Assembly (NCBI GenBank): GCA_016763075.1
Contig: JAESUM010000033.1
Location: forward strand, 1 to 50,726
Origin: Pseudomonadales bacterium
GTDB lineage: Bacteria > Pseudomonadota > Gammaproteobacteria > Pseudomonadales > JAHRWD01
Direction: 5' to 3'
Length of the DNA stretch: 50,726 nt
The notes under the pieces are model-generated. The model was given only the letters and a program-made list of their open reading frames with translations. It was not told the origin of the DNA and searched no databases. The position numbers and the translations under genes are program-made. Each line of letters starts with the position of its first letter. Positions within the stretch are counted from its first letter, which is position 1. This document shows positions 1 to 8,856 of this stretch, one piece after another.

Positions 1-953
1 ATACCGGTGAAAAAGTATTACTCACCGAGCGCAACGGCTTTGTGCGCCGTGGTGAATTTAACCCCTCTAGTAACGTTGACTCAGAAGTAACCTGGGTGTT
101 TAACAGCGTTGGTCGACAAGATGTACTGGCCAACTACAGTGAACCAACCGTAGCGGTAATAGACCCTGACTTTACGGCAGCCAGCGCAAATTCAGTGAGC
201 TTTGTTTCAGGCTCCGCGTGGAATTCTGGTGTTTCTTTTGGGGTCAGTGGTTTTGGTTTAAACCTAGAAGATGAATTGGCTGGAAATGAGGTTGAAATCT
301 CTTATTTATTCGATTCAGCTGGTAATGGCGGGCGTTTTACATTCCAAGAATGGGATAACACGAATACCCAAATTACCAATATTGATGCCGTGATGACTTG
401 GGCTATTCAAGGTGAAAACCTAGAAATTACCATCACCGGTTCAAGTGATGTGCATACCATTGCTTTGAGTGATTTTAATAATACAGTGCGGCCTCAGGTT
501 GAAGTTGAAATTGTTAGTGGCAGTACCACCACATACAATAGCTATGGCTCTATGAACGATGCTCGAACTCTTGTACCGCAATCATACTTTGATACCCAAG
601 TGGTTGGCCGTACAAATCTAACCGTTGAAGCCGATGTATTAGGCCTATACGTAGATTATGTTTCGGATAATCGTACCGAGTTCCTTACTGGTGCTGTTAT
701 TAACTTGTACCAGTCTGGAGGTGTGCTTGAAGACACCGCGGCTTGGAGCTTTAGTGCAAGCACTAATTTAGTGACCATAGCATGGGGTCCATCTGATACG
801 GAGCCATTGGCATTCACGTTTGAAAGCATGATCGATCACGATAATAACGCTATAACACCCCTTGAAGATGTCTACACCATTCACGGATGGTGGGAAGTTG
901 ATGCTACAACGAACTTAGGTGTCTATTACTCAGACCGCACGCTTCGTCAGTAG
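1..953 (+). CDS. Unrecognised protein, C-terminal part only (5' end outside window)
   Basis: The reading frame is open from the first bases of the window to the TAG at 951-953, so the gene starts upstream and only about 316 residues are visible. A GTG at 42 could be read as a start, but in-frame codons continue before it and there is no ribosome binding site, so I treat it as internal. The visible part is rich in Thr, Ser, Asn, Val and aromatic residues in alternating patterns, has no cysteine cluster or membrane helix, and looks like an extracellular beta-rich protein. I do not recognise a family and propose no function. A hairpin terminator follows, so it probably ends its own transcript. 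Confidence 0.6.
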   Translation, partial: TGEKVLLTERNGFVRRGEFNPSSNVDSEVTWVFNSVGRQDVLANYSEPTVAVIDPDFTAASANSVSFVSGSAWNSGVSFGVSGFGLNLEDELAGNEVEISYLFDSAGNGGRFTFQEWDNTNTQITNIDAVMTWAIQGENLEITITGSSDVHTIALSDFNNTVRPQVEVEIVSGSTTTYNSYGSMNDARTLVPQSYFDTQVVGRTNLTVEADVLGLYVDYVSDNRTEFLTGAVINLYQSGGVLEDTAAWSFSASTNLVTIAWGPSDTEPLAFTFESMIDHDNNAITPLEDVYTIHGWWEVDATTNLGVYYSDRTLRQ

Positions 954-1032
954 TATTCACTACATTCGGTTTGATTTGTACGGGGAAAATCCAGTGTGCA
1001 AATCATGCCGAAGTTAATGGGTATAAAACAAT

Positions 1033-1060
1033 AACCTGCATATCCGCAGGTTTTTGTTTG
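1033..1060 (+). terminator. Rho-independent terminator
   Basis: A perfect 7-bp stem (AACCTGC at 1033-1039, GCAGGTT at 1046-1052) with a 6-nt loop is followed by a T-rich tract. It lies 80 nt after the stop of the first gene and before the next start, separating the two transcripts. Confidence 0.8.
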
Positions 1061-1132
1061 TATGAAGTTTGTAAAAATTGAACATAAAAATTTAATAAAT
1101 AGTAAAAACGAAACAGAACATAGGGTATACAC

Positions 1133-1963
1133 ATGAGAAAAATTATATGCACAGCGCTAGTGGTTGCAGGGCAACTGGCATCGGCTTCAGCATCTGCTTA
1201 TTCATCTTTATCCGTGGGTGTTGAAACACTGCGTTATCAGGAATTAACTACATTTATTAACCCAACAAACCCTGACTTTGGTAAAACCCTTAAAACAGTT
1301 TCAACCATTTCTAGCCCTGTTTACAGAACCAGTAGTTTGACTAAAGTAAATGAGCAATTTGAATTCTCTTTAGATGCTTCTTCTACGCTGCTACCACAAG
1401 ATGACACCGAAGTTTGGACAGTCGATGGCATACTAAGGCAGACCAACCAAGTGGATATGTTGCACAGTTCCATCACACTAACTGGGCATTATTTGCTGAA
1501 TAAAAACCATCGGTTTTTGGCAGGCCCTTCATATACTTTAAATACTTTTAGGCGCTTTGGTTTTGCAGACCCTACCTTGGGTGTACTGGAAGAACGCTCC
1601 GCTTCAGTAATATTAAATTTTGGCTACGGTTATGAAAGTGAGCGTAGCGCCAGCAAACGTTTTAATTATTCGGCAAAAATTCTTGCGGGAATTCCGGTCT
1701 ACCAATTGACCGAAAATACTGCATATCCAGGGTTTGAATTTACCGATGCTGGCGGGTATAACATTGATATTGAAGGCTCCGTTACTTACGGTGTTTTTGA
1801 TAAGCTGCAAGTCGGTGTGTTTGCATCGTATAGTTTTATGAAGCGTGATGGCGAGCGTATTTACACCACTCAATTCACCAATGTTCAATCTATCGTATGG
1901 CCCGATAACGAAACCAGAATCATTACCGGCGGACTTATTCTCGTGTGGGATTTTGGTGAGTAG
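1133..1963 (+). CDS. Probable secreted outer-membrane protein of unknown family
   Basis: The product is 276 aa. It starts with a signal peptide (basic MRK, hydrophobic core, small residues ending near ASA at about 20-22). The mature part is made of alternating hydrophobic/polar stretches of 9-12 residues with many Tyr, Phe and Gly, the pattern of amphipathic beta strands, and there is no internal helix. This suggests an outer-membrane barrel or a barrel-like periplasmic protein. The last residue is Glu, not the terminal aromatic usual for Bam substrates, so the barrel call is tentative. The ATG at 1133 is preceded by only a weak AGGG. The gene stands alone between a terminator and a rhodanese gene. 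No specific function can be given. Confidence 0.6.
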   Translation: MRKIICTALVVAGQLASASASAYSSLSVGVETLRYQELTTFINPTNPDFGKTLKTVSTISSPVYRTSSLTKVNEQFEFSLDASSTLLPQDDTEVWTVDGILRQTNQVDMLHSSITLTGHYLLNKNHRFLAGPSYTLNTFRRFGFADPTLGVLEERSASVILNFGYGYESERSASKRFNYSAKILAGIPVYQLTENTAYPGFEFTDAGGYNIDIEGSVTYGVFDKLQVGVFASYSFMKRDGERIYTTQFTNVQSIVWPDNETRIITGGLILVWDFGE

Positions 1964-2102
1964 CCAAAACATTTTTTTGCACTACACTGGTTTTTAAAGC
2001 AGTCAGTATTTTTGATCTTTCACTTATTCGTTACCCAAAACATATTGTGTAGCACCGGTGCGGTAAGTGAAGGTCATGAATGAATAAACAGTGAGGTGAA
2101 AA

Positions 2103-2477
2103 ATGGCACTAACATCCAAACAATTGATGCTCGAAGCGCTGGCTCAATTAGAGCAAGTGAACATGACCGAAGCCCACGACTTGTTGGAGAACCGCCAGGT
2201 GACGCTACTAGATGTTCGTGAAAAAGTAGAGTTTGATGCAGGCCATATCGATGGCGCAGAACATATTTCTCGTGGTTTATTGGAGTTCATGATTGAAGTG
2301 CACCCTAAGTTTTCTGATAGAACTTTGCCAGTTTTGGTGTATTGCAAAACTGGTGGCCGAAGTGCCTTAGCGGGCGCTACGCTCAGACAAATGGGTTTTA
2401 ATAGAGTACTAAACTTAGAGGGCGGTTTTGACGCTTGGACCCAAGGTCAGAATATCCCAGAGGGAATGCTCGACTAA
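2103..2477 (+). CDS. Rhodanese-like sulfurtransferase domain protein
   Basis: The product is 124 aa, a single rhodanese domain with no signal peptide, so cytoplasmic. The DVRE motif (37-40) followed by GHIDGA and the active-site loop YCKTGGRSA with Cys81 are typical of single-domain rhodaneses that carry persulfide sulfur. The tail LNLEGGFDAW is the usual C-terminal signature. A good GAGGTGA ribosome binding site precedes the ATG. The sulfur acceptor cannot be told from sequence. The gene lies 180 nt upstream of the nrdAB leader and is probably transcribed separately. Family call is secure, pathway unknown. Confidence 0.88.
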   Translation: MALTSKQLMLEALAQLEQVNMTEAHDLLENRQVTLLDVREKVEFDAGHIDGAEHISRGLLEFMIEVHPKFSDRTLPVLVYCKTGGRSALAGATLRQMGFNRVLNLEGGFDAWTQGQNIPEGMLD

Positions 2478-2658
2478 AATCAAGCGGTTTAGTTAGGCTT
2501 GCACGCAGTTGTTTGCCTACTTTACTTGGTTTTGTATATTCCCTTTATACCGTCGTTCTACGCCTAATCTTACGCCTACGTTTTAAACCTTCTTTCGCCT
2601 TTCCTGCGGTTAACAGTATTACCTCATTTTCGCAGCGTTTAGCTATCAAGGCTTAACG

Positions 2659-2865
2659 TTGGGCAAAACTAGCTCAAGCGTATTTTACTTGAAAACCCGG
2701 AGGGAAAACTATATCTTGTGGTCACTTCTTTAGAAAAACACATTATATTGTGTTGTGGGGAACCCGGTTAGAATCTGGGACTGTCGCGCAACGGTATTGA
2801 AGGCTACGGGTTTTATTCCGCTGTACCTTCTAAGTCCGATACCCGCTAACGAATAAACTGCCCAA
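2659..2865 (+). ncRNA. Cobalamin (B12) riboswitch core in the nrdAB leader
   Basis: The conserved core is readable: GGGGAA at 2757-2762, CCGGTTAGAATCTGG at 2764-2778, the CGCGCAACGGTA box at 2785-2796, and AAGTCCGATACCCGC at 2832-2846, ending with CTGCC at 2858-2862. A 7-bp outer stem is possible (TTGGGCA 2659-2665 with TGCCCAA 2859-2865). B12 riboswitches in front of B12-independent ribonucleotide reductases are a known arrangement: B12 shuts off the class I enzyme when a B12-dependent class II enzyme can take over. The core is secure. The 5' boundary is not, because a possible promoter and NrdR-like sites overlap the 5' half. Confidence 0.85.
2706..2753 (+). promoter_or_regulatory. Pair of NrdR-box-like palindromes
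   Basis: The known NrdR consensus is acaCwAtATaTwGtgt. The sequence at 2738-2753 (ACACATTATATTGTGT) differs at one position, and that at 2706-2721 (AAACTATATCTTGTGG) at about three. Their starts are 32 bp apart, three helical turns, as in known NrdR operator pairs. A possible promoter, TTGAAA (2689-2694) and TATCTT (2712-2717) with a 17-bp spacer, overlaps the first box. NrdR is the ATP/dATP-sensing repressor of ribonucleotide reductase operons. The palindrome at 2738-2753 could instead simply be a variable hairpin of the aptamer. Confidence 0.6.
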
Positions 2866-3031
2866 AACCTCGCGTAAAGGTACCTGGTGGTGATACGGGG
2901 TTGGCTTTCTTTTTTAACCTCTATCGTCCTCCCACTTGCATAATTGCGTCACCGTTTTGAGCCTTGTAACGAAGGCTTGCATCATTTTTTGATAGCAGGC
3001 TTTCATAAATTTGGTTAATCGGGAGGCTCCT

Positions 3032-5899
3032 GTGCCTTTGCAAAATTCCGCGTCATCGAGTGCAGCGTTAGCTAACTCTGCGCTCTCCAATTCAGCAGCA
3101 GCTGATACACCCTTACCCCAATCCAGTACATCAAACAGCCCGTCAGATTATTACGTTATACGGCGCAATGGCACGCGTACGCCATTCGATAAAAGTAAAA
3201 TTGTGGTGGCCATCACTAAAGCGTTTTTGGCAGCAGAAGAAACCAATGGGGCAGATTCAAGCCGTATTCATGAACTGGTTAACCAGCTCAGCAGCAAAAT
3301 TACTGCGGGGTTGTTTCGCAGCCATGGGGTCAACGGCACTGTACATATTGAAGATATTCAAGACCAAGTTGAGCTGGCCCTTATGCGTAGCGGTGAGCAT
3401 AAGGTTGCCCGCGCGTATGTGCTGTATCGTGCAAACCATGCCCAGCAGCGCCGCGAAATAGCCAGTGAGTCCGCTGATGATGCTAAGCCGTTAAAAATTA
3501 CTCACATAGATGGCACGCAAACATCGCTCAATCTTGATGAAATAAAACAGCGTATTGTTGAAGCAGCTTTGGGTTTAGAGCAAGTGGATACCAGCCAAGT
3601 ATTTGAAGACCTGCAGCGCAGCCTGTTTGACGGCATGCGAGATAAAGATCTGTGCACCGCTTTAGTTATGAGCGCCCGAGTCCGCATAGATCAGCAACCT
3701 GATTACAACTATTTGGCCGCGCGTTTGTTGCTCGGAAATATGCGTAGCGAAGCGCTTAGTTTTGTCCACGACAAGCCCTATTCGCCCAGCCCAAAACAAA
3801 TGCCGAGCTTATATGGGGAGTACTTCACGGCCTATATACACCGTGCTGAAAAATTACAATTACTCGACCCTGAGCTCAGCCGCTATGATTTAAAAAAATT
3901 GGCGGCGGCGATAGAGCCATCTCGTGATTTACAATTCACCTACCTTGGTTTGCAAACGCTTTACGACCGTTATTTTATACACAGTGATCAAATACGCATG
4001 GAGCTACCGCAGGTGTTTTTTATGCGGGTGGCAATGGGTTTAGCGATCAACGAAATAGACCGAGAAACCCGCGCGATCGAATTTTATCAATTGCTTAGCT
4101 CGTTCGATTTTATGTGCTCAACCCCGACTCTTTTTAATTCTGGAACCTTACGGCCGCAGCTTTCTAGTTGCTACTTAACCACAGTACCTGACGACTTAGC
4201 GGGGATTTACGATGCCGTAAAGGACAATGCATTGTTGTCAAAATATGCAGGCGGACTGGGTAACGACTGGACCCCTGTGCGTGGCCTTGGTGCAGCTATC
4301 AAAGGCACCAATGGTGTGTCACAAGGTGTAGTGCCATTTTTAAAAGTAGCCAATGATACCGCCGTGGCGGTGAACCAAGGCGGTAAACGTAAGGGCGCAG
4401 TGTGTGCGTATTTGGAAACATGGCACATCGATATAGAAGAGTTTTTGGAGCTGCGTAAAAATACCGGCGATGAACGTCGCCGCACTCACGATATGAACAG
4501 CGCAAACTGGGTGCCAGATCTGTTCATGAAAAGAGTGGCTCAAGAAAGCGAATGGACGTTGTTTTCCCCGGAGGAGGCGCCAATGCTGCATGAGTTATGC
4601 GGGGCCGAATTCGAACAAGCCTATGTTGAGTTAGAGCAGCGCGCTAGCCGTGGTGAACTGCGGCTTCATAAAACCCTAAAAGCGGTAGACCTGTGGCGCA
4701 AAATGTTGGGGATGTTATTTGAAACAGGCCACCCGTGGATCACCTTTAAAGACCCCTGCAACCTACGCTACACCAATCAGCACGTTGGGGTAGTTCATAG
4801 CTCGAACTTGTGTACCGAAATAACCTTGCATACCAATGCACAAGAGATTGCAGTCTGTAATTTGGGCTCGGTGAACCTTCCCGCGCATGTCGACAAAAAC
4901 GGCGTAGATCAACCCAAGCTCAAGCGCACCATAAGCACCGCCATGCGAATGTTAGATAACGTGATTGACTACAATTTTTATAACGTACCACAGGCGCGTA
5001 GTTCTAATCTTCGGCATCGGCCGGTTGGGCTCGGCGTCATGGGCTTTCAGGATTGCCTCTATAAACTGGGTATTGCGTATAGCAGCGAAGAGGCCGTAGC
5101 CTTTGCAGATGAGTCGATGGAGATGGTGAGCTACCGCGCAATTGAGGCCTCATGTGAGCTAGCAAAGGCGCGTGGAAGTTACTCCAGTTACAAAGGTTCA
5201 CTGTGGAGTCAGGGCATTTTACCGATCGATTCGCTACAAATACTGGCGGATCAACGCGGTGAGTACCTGCAGGTAGATCGCACTGAAACACTAGACTGGC
5301 AATACCTACGCGATCAAATAAACCAGCATGGCATGCGCAACAGTAATTGTTTGGCGATCGCGCCCACCGCGACGATTTCTAATATTTGTGGTATCTCGCA
5401 ATCAGTCGAGCCGACTTATCAAAACCTGTACGTTAAATCTAATTTGTCCGGCGAATTCACAACGGTAAACCCATATTTAGTGGCAGATTTAAAAGAGCTG
5501 GGTTTGTGGGATGCCGTGATGGTCAGCGACTTAAAATACTTTGATGGTTCTGTAGCATCCATTGAGCGAGTTCCGCAGCGCATTAAAACCTTATACGCGA
5601 CTGCATTTGAGATAGATTCACGCTGGCTAATAGAAGCGGCCGCACGGCGCCAAAAATGGTTGGATCAATCCCAAAGTCTAAATTTATATATGGCCGAACC
5701 CTCCGGTGTAAAGCTCGATAATCTCTATAAATTAGCGTGGGTTCGAGGCCTAAAAACAACCTATTACCTGCGCTCATTAGGTGCAACACATCTTGAGAAA
5801 ACCTCTATTGAAGAAGTAATCGATAAGCAAAACCCACAGCAAGAACAACCACCAAATATCTGCTCAATATTGGAGCCAGACTGCGAAGTTTGCCAATAG
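3032..5899 (+). CDS. nrdA: Ribonucleoside-diphosphate reductase class Ia, alpha subunit
   Basis: The product is 955 aa and reduces NDPs to dNDPs with NrdB. There are two consecutive ATP-cone domains (about 40-135 and 153-240), as in Pseudomonas-type NrdA; these bind ATP/dATP for activity control. Catalytic residues are visible: the redox pair Cys380 (SSCYL) and Cys609 (AVCNL), the radical site Asn592-Leu-Cys594-Thr-Glu596, Tyr911-Tyr912 for radical transfer, and a C-terminal Cys951-x-x-Cys954 for re-reduction. I chose the GTG at 3032 because GGGAGG (3021-3026) lies 5 nt upstream; the frame could also open at TTG 3011, but that has no binding site. The Ser/Ala-rich first 38 residues are a flexible extension. 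It is followed by nrdB, 60 nt downstream, and controlled by the B12 riboswitch leader. Confidence 0.95.
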   Translation: MPLQNSASSSAALANSALSNSAAADTPLPQSSTSNSPSDYYVIRRNGTRTPFDKSKIVVAITKAFLAAEETNGADSSRIHELVNQLSSKITAGLFRSHGVNGTVHIEDIQDQVELALMRSGEHKVARAYVLYRANHAQQRREIASESADDAKPLKITHIDGTQTSLNLDEIKQRIVEAALGLEQVDTSQVFEDLQRSLFDGMRDKDLCTALVMSARVRIDQQPDYNYLAARLLLGNMRSEALSFVHDKPYSPSPKQMPSLYGEYFTAYIHRAEKLQLLDPELSRYDLKKLAAAIEPSRDLQFTYLGLQTLYDRYFIHSDQIRMELPQVFFMRVAMGLAINEIDRETRAIEFYQLLSSFDFMCSTPTLFNSGTLRPQLSSCYLTTVPDDLAGIYDAVKDNALLSKYAGGLGNDWTPVRGLGAAIKGTNGVSQGVVPFLKVANDTAVAVNQGGKRKGAVCAYLETWHIDIEEFLELRKNTGDERRRTHDMNSANWVPDLFMKRVAQESEWTLFSPEEAPMLHELCGAEFEQAYVELEQRASRGELRLHKTLKAVDLWRKMLGMLFETGHPWITFKDPCNLRYTNQHVGVVHSSNLCTEITLHTNAQEIAVCNLGSVNLPAHVDKNGVDQPKLKRTISTAMRMLDNVIDYNFYNVPQARSSNLRHRPVGLGVMGFQDCLYKLGIAYSSEEAVAFADESMEMVSYRAIEASCELAKARGSYSSYKGSLWSQGILPIDSLQILADQRGEYLQVDRTETLDWQYLRDQINQHGMRNSNCLAIAPTATISNICGISQSVEPTYQNLYVKSNLSGEFTTVNPYLVADLKELGLWDAVMVSDLKYFDGSVASIERVPQRIKTLYATAFEIDSRWLIEAAARRQKWLDQSQSLNLYMAEPSGVKLDNLYKLAWVRGLKTTYYLRSLGATHLEKTSIEEVIDKQNPQQEQPPNICSILEPDCEVCQ

Positions 5900-5959
5900 G
5901 CTGCCCCTGTTATATTTGTGCAGTAGCGCTGTACAAAGAATAAATAAAGGAACATGAAT

Positions 5960-7102
5960 ATGTTGAATTGGGATGACCCGCTGGCACCAACCAGCAGTGG
6001 CTTGGAAGTGGAAGCTGACCCGGTGGATAAAAATTCGAATAGGAATAGATTAGCAAACGCTGCACTTGATGATGGTGCATTTGCCGAAGCATATGAACCA
6101 CCACAACCGGTAAATGTTGAAGATAAACGAGTGGTAAATGGCAACACCGATATCAACCAACTAGCACCGTTTAAATACCCTTGGGCCTGGAACTATTTTT
6201 TAAATGCCAATAAAAACCATTGGACACCACTTGATATAAATATGACGCAAGACCTGCATGATTATCAGCATAAGTTAACGACTGAAGAGCGCCATGTATA
6301 TGAAACGGTGTTGGCTTATTTAACTACTGCAGATATTTTAGCTATGCGCAATATTGGCTTAGCCGTCATGGAAAAAATGACTGCGCCAGAGCTTCAAATT
6401 TATCAAGCTCGGCAAGTCTATGAAGAAGCATTACACACATGGACGTACCAACACTGTATTGAATCGATGGGTCTTGATCAAAGCGAAATATACAACCGAT
6501 ACCGAGTGGTACCGCAAATACACCGGAAAATTCAGATATGTAATCGAAGGTTAGATTCTATATTACGCCCCGGTATTGATTTAAATGACCGAGCTGAACT
6601 AGAAAATTTTGCATTGGCATATTTCTTTTTTGCTGCGGTGTTTGAAGGGTGCTGGTTCTACAATGGATTTAGTCCAATATTTTCGTTACAACGCCGTGGC
6701 TTGATGAAAGGAACGGCAGAACAATTGCAATACATCATGCGCGATGAAGTGATGCACTGCTCTTTTGGAATTAGAGTATTAAAGCAGATATTCAAGGAAG
6801 AAAACCTACAGTTAGACCCCGTTGCAGTGCGCGAGATTTGGGATGAAGCAGAGGCGGCTGAAATAGAATATGCTGACTATTTATTACAAGACCCAATTTT
6901 GGGTTACGCAAAAGAAGATCACGTTGAGCAGTTTCGTTTTATGGCAAACCGCCGCTCGCGTGCCTTGGGGTTTGAAGAGCCTTTTCCCGGGGCTAAAAAT
7001 AGTTTGCCCTGGCTTGATGAGCAAACAAATTTACGAAAAGAGAAAAACTTCTTTGAAACTCGAGTGACGGAATACCAAACCGGTGGTGCTTTGGTTTGGT
7101 GA
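5960..7102 (+). CDS. nrdB: Ribonucleoside-diphosphate reductase class Ia, beta subunit
   Basis: The product is 380 aa, the diiron-tyrosyl radical subunit that partners NrdA. Iron ligands are recognisable: Asp125 in LTTADIL (by position), Glu156 and His159 in EEALH, Glu229 in VFEGCW, and Glu263 and His266 in DEVMH. The radical tyrosine is present four residues after the histidine (Tyr163), so this is a tyrosyl-radical and not a tyrosine-less class Ic protein. I chose ATG 5960 because AAGGA (5947-5951) is 8 nt upstream; an ATG at 5954 is only 2 nt from it. The gene is 60 nt after nrdA with no terminator between, so it is cotranscribed under the same riboswitch. Confidence 0.95.
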   Translation: MLNWDDPLAPTSSGLEVEADPVDKNSNRNRLANAALDDGAFAEAYEPPQPVNVEDKRVVNGNTDINQLAPFKYPWAWNYFLNANKNHWTPLDINMTQDLHDYQHKLTTEERHVYETVLAYLTTADILAMRNIGLAVMEKMTAPELQIYQARQVYEEALHTWTYQHCIESMGLDQSEIYNRYRVVPQIHRKIQICNRRLDSILRPGIDLNDRAELENFALAYFFFAAVFEGCWFYNGFSPIFSLQRRGLMKGTAEQLQYIMRDEVMHCSFGIRVLKQIFKEENLQLDPVAVREIWDEAEAAEIEYADYLLQDPILGYAKEDHVEQFRFMANRRSRALGFEEPFPGAKNSLPWLDEQTNLRKEKNFFETRVTEYQTGGALVW

Positions 7103-7129
7103 GATGAGTTAAATATTATATAAAGCATA

Positions 7130-7170
7130 AAAAACCCCTAAAGAAATAGAGTATTCCTTTAGGGGTTTAA
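7130..7170. terminator. Bidirectional terminator between nrdB and the DUF1501-like gene
   Basis: A 12-bp stem (7132-7143 with 7157-7168) has a 13-nt loop. On the minus strand it is followed by a run of Ts, so it should end the leftward transcript well. On the plus strand the downstream tract is TTTAAAAT-like and weaker. It lies between convergent genes. Confidence 0.75.
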
Positions 7171-7217
7171 AATAGAGGTTTAAATTTAAGCTTATTGATT
7201 ACAAGTTTTTACAAAAG

Positions 7218-8801
7218 CTAAATTACGCCGCTAACAATGGGTTCAAATGCAGTCATGTTATCTAAGTTCCCAAGGCCATTTCCTGGGAATAAGGTAGAGA
7301 AATTACCTTGGTCACCGTGTAAGGCCATGTAGTTAAGCAATACGGTATTCACCAATAAATTCACGTTATTAGCTGCAGGGGATGAAGCCGTTTCAACCGA
7401 CGCATCGGCTCGCATGTACCCTAGCTGTTGGTGAACCGCTTGTTGCTCAACCGTGCCGCCAATCAATTCGGCTCGGCCGCCGGGGTTGTACACCATAAAG
7501 AACGGTGATGCGGTAGAGCTGTTATCAGAAGACCACACACCTTTGCCGCGCCCATTCTCTGAGTCATCTATCATTCCGTTACTGGATAACGAGCCATCGC
7601 TGAATACGTACATCATTAATGGAACACCAACACGAGCCGCGTATTCAAGGCAAGCGCCCATGCAGCGCCCGGCACGCAAATCGCGTACTTCACCGGTTGA
7701 GCGGTTACCCGTGTGGTAGTCAAAACCGCCCATGGTAATGGTTCCAGCACCAGCGTAGCCATTAATGACCAACTTCATTACCGATGCGGCTTTACGAAAT
7801 TCACGGTCAGAGGCAAATTCTTCTGCGGTGAAAATGCCATTTTCACCGACAATATTGGCGTCTAGTGCTGGGTCTAGCTCAGAAGGGTCGCCAAATCGGT
7901 CGGCGATATCCGCGCTTTTTACATAGCCACATTCAACCAATTGCTTAAGTATTAGGTCGTTGGTGAGCTTGGTATCTACTTGGCCAAGCTTGCTGTTGCT
8001 GATTCGATAAATCGACTCCATCACCGCTACAGCATCTTCTTGGTTGAGCAAACCAATCAGGTCACCAACATCTACCAAGCCGGTAACATCGCTGGGGCGA
8101 TCAATTTTTGCAGGCCGGCCCTCTGGGTCTATCATCATGGCTGGGGCCATGGAGTTGCCGCCGGAATCTGAACTTGAAGAACCAATAAGGTTTAACAACG
8201 AGCCATCAGCGCCTGCTCGACGGATGCCATACATCGGGTTGTGCGGGTTGTTACCGGTATCGTTGTCGGAGCGCGCTGGGATCACGGCGCCGTTAATACT
8301 GGCCCGGGTTCCTATTGATGTTTTCTCCAACATGCCGCGCAAATAGCCGCTATCAGAATGAAAAGCCAGGCCTAATTCGGTATTGATAAAATCTGAAAGG
8401 CCGGTGGTGGGGTTGGCAATGGGCGGGATCATATCCCCGGGTAGCCCTAGCTTGCTGTAGCCAGCAGTGCTTAAGAAATCGAGTTGTCCACCGCGTTGCC
8501 CCACCAATACGTTGGAGCCTGCAAGGCTGGCGCCACCGGCTAAGTCAAAACAGATGAAGGGGATTTTACCAGCACCTTGAGTCGCAATTCCGCAGCTGCT
8601 TTTAAGGGCTTCCATATCCGTGGATAGGGCGGCCATTGCGCTGCGCGGGTTGCCAAACATGCTAAACATTGAAGTGCCGACAACGGTTCCCATTCCGGCC
8701 ATGAAGCCTTGTGAAACAAAATCACGGCGGGTAACAGGGCGTTTGTGGGCGGCGTGTCGCAGCGGCGCATCGGCGGGTAAAACTTTCGATATCCTGGACA
8801 T
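7218..8801 (-). CDS. Tat-exported DUF1501-like protein
   Basis: The product is 527 aa. A twin-arginine signal is clear: TRRDFVSQGF at about 24-33, then a Gly/Ala/Met-rich hydrophobic stretch. The body resembles the DUF1501 group (proteins distantly related to sulfatases/alkaline phosphatases), with FICFDLAGGASLAGSN near the start of the domain, a GGFDYHTG segment, and a metal-site-like MYVFSDGS. No biochemical activity is established for this group as far as I know. The ATG at 8801 has AGGA 8 nt upstream; a more upstream in-frame start would add a short tail without a binding site. It is the last gene of a three-gene minus-strand run, 55 nt after the LamG lipoprotein gene. In Planctomycetes DUF1501 genes commonly pair with cytochrome/LamG genes, which fits this layout. 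Confidence 0.7.
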   Translation of the reverse strand: MSRISKVLPADAPLRHAAHKRPVTRRDFVSQGFMAGMGTVVGTSMFSMFGNPRSAMAALSTDMEALKSSCGIATQGAGKIPFICFDLAGGASLAGSNVLVGQRGGQLDFLSTAGYSKLGLPGDMIPPIANPTTGLSDFINTELGLAFHSDSGYLRGMLEKTSIGTRASINGAVIPARSDNDTGNNPHNPMYGIRRAGADGSLLNLIGSSSSDSGGNSMAPAMMIDPEGRPAKIDRPSDVTGLVDVGDLIGLLNQEDAVAVMESIYRISNSKLGQVDTKLTNDLILKQLVECGYVKSADIADRFGDPSELDPALDANIVGENGIFTAEEFASDREFRKAASVMKLVINGYAGAGTITMGGFDYHTGNRSTGEVRDLRAGRCMGACLEYAARVGVPLMMYVFSDGSLSSNGMIDDSENGRGKGVWSSDNSSTASPFFMVYNPGGRAELIGGTVEQQAVHQQLGYMRADASVETASSPAANNVNLLVNTVLLNYMALHGDQGNFSTLFPGNGLGNLDNMTAFEPIVSGVI

Positions 8802-8856
8802 GATCAATTCCTGACAGTGGAGTGAGTGCAAATATTATCTTTGTAAAGATAGCTCA

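Noticed and set aside
947-1132. 61-aa minus-strand frame
   Set aside because: It covers an intergenic terminator and an A/T-rich leader, with no coding features.
2435-2656. 73-aa open frame after the rhodanese gene
   Set aside because: It overlaps the end of the rhodanese gene, has atypical composition and runs towards the riboswitch region; no ribosome binding site.
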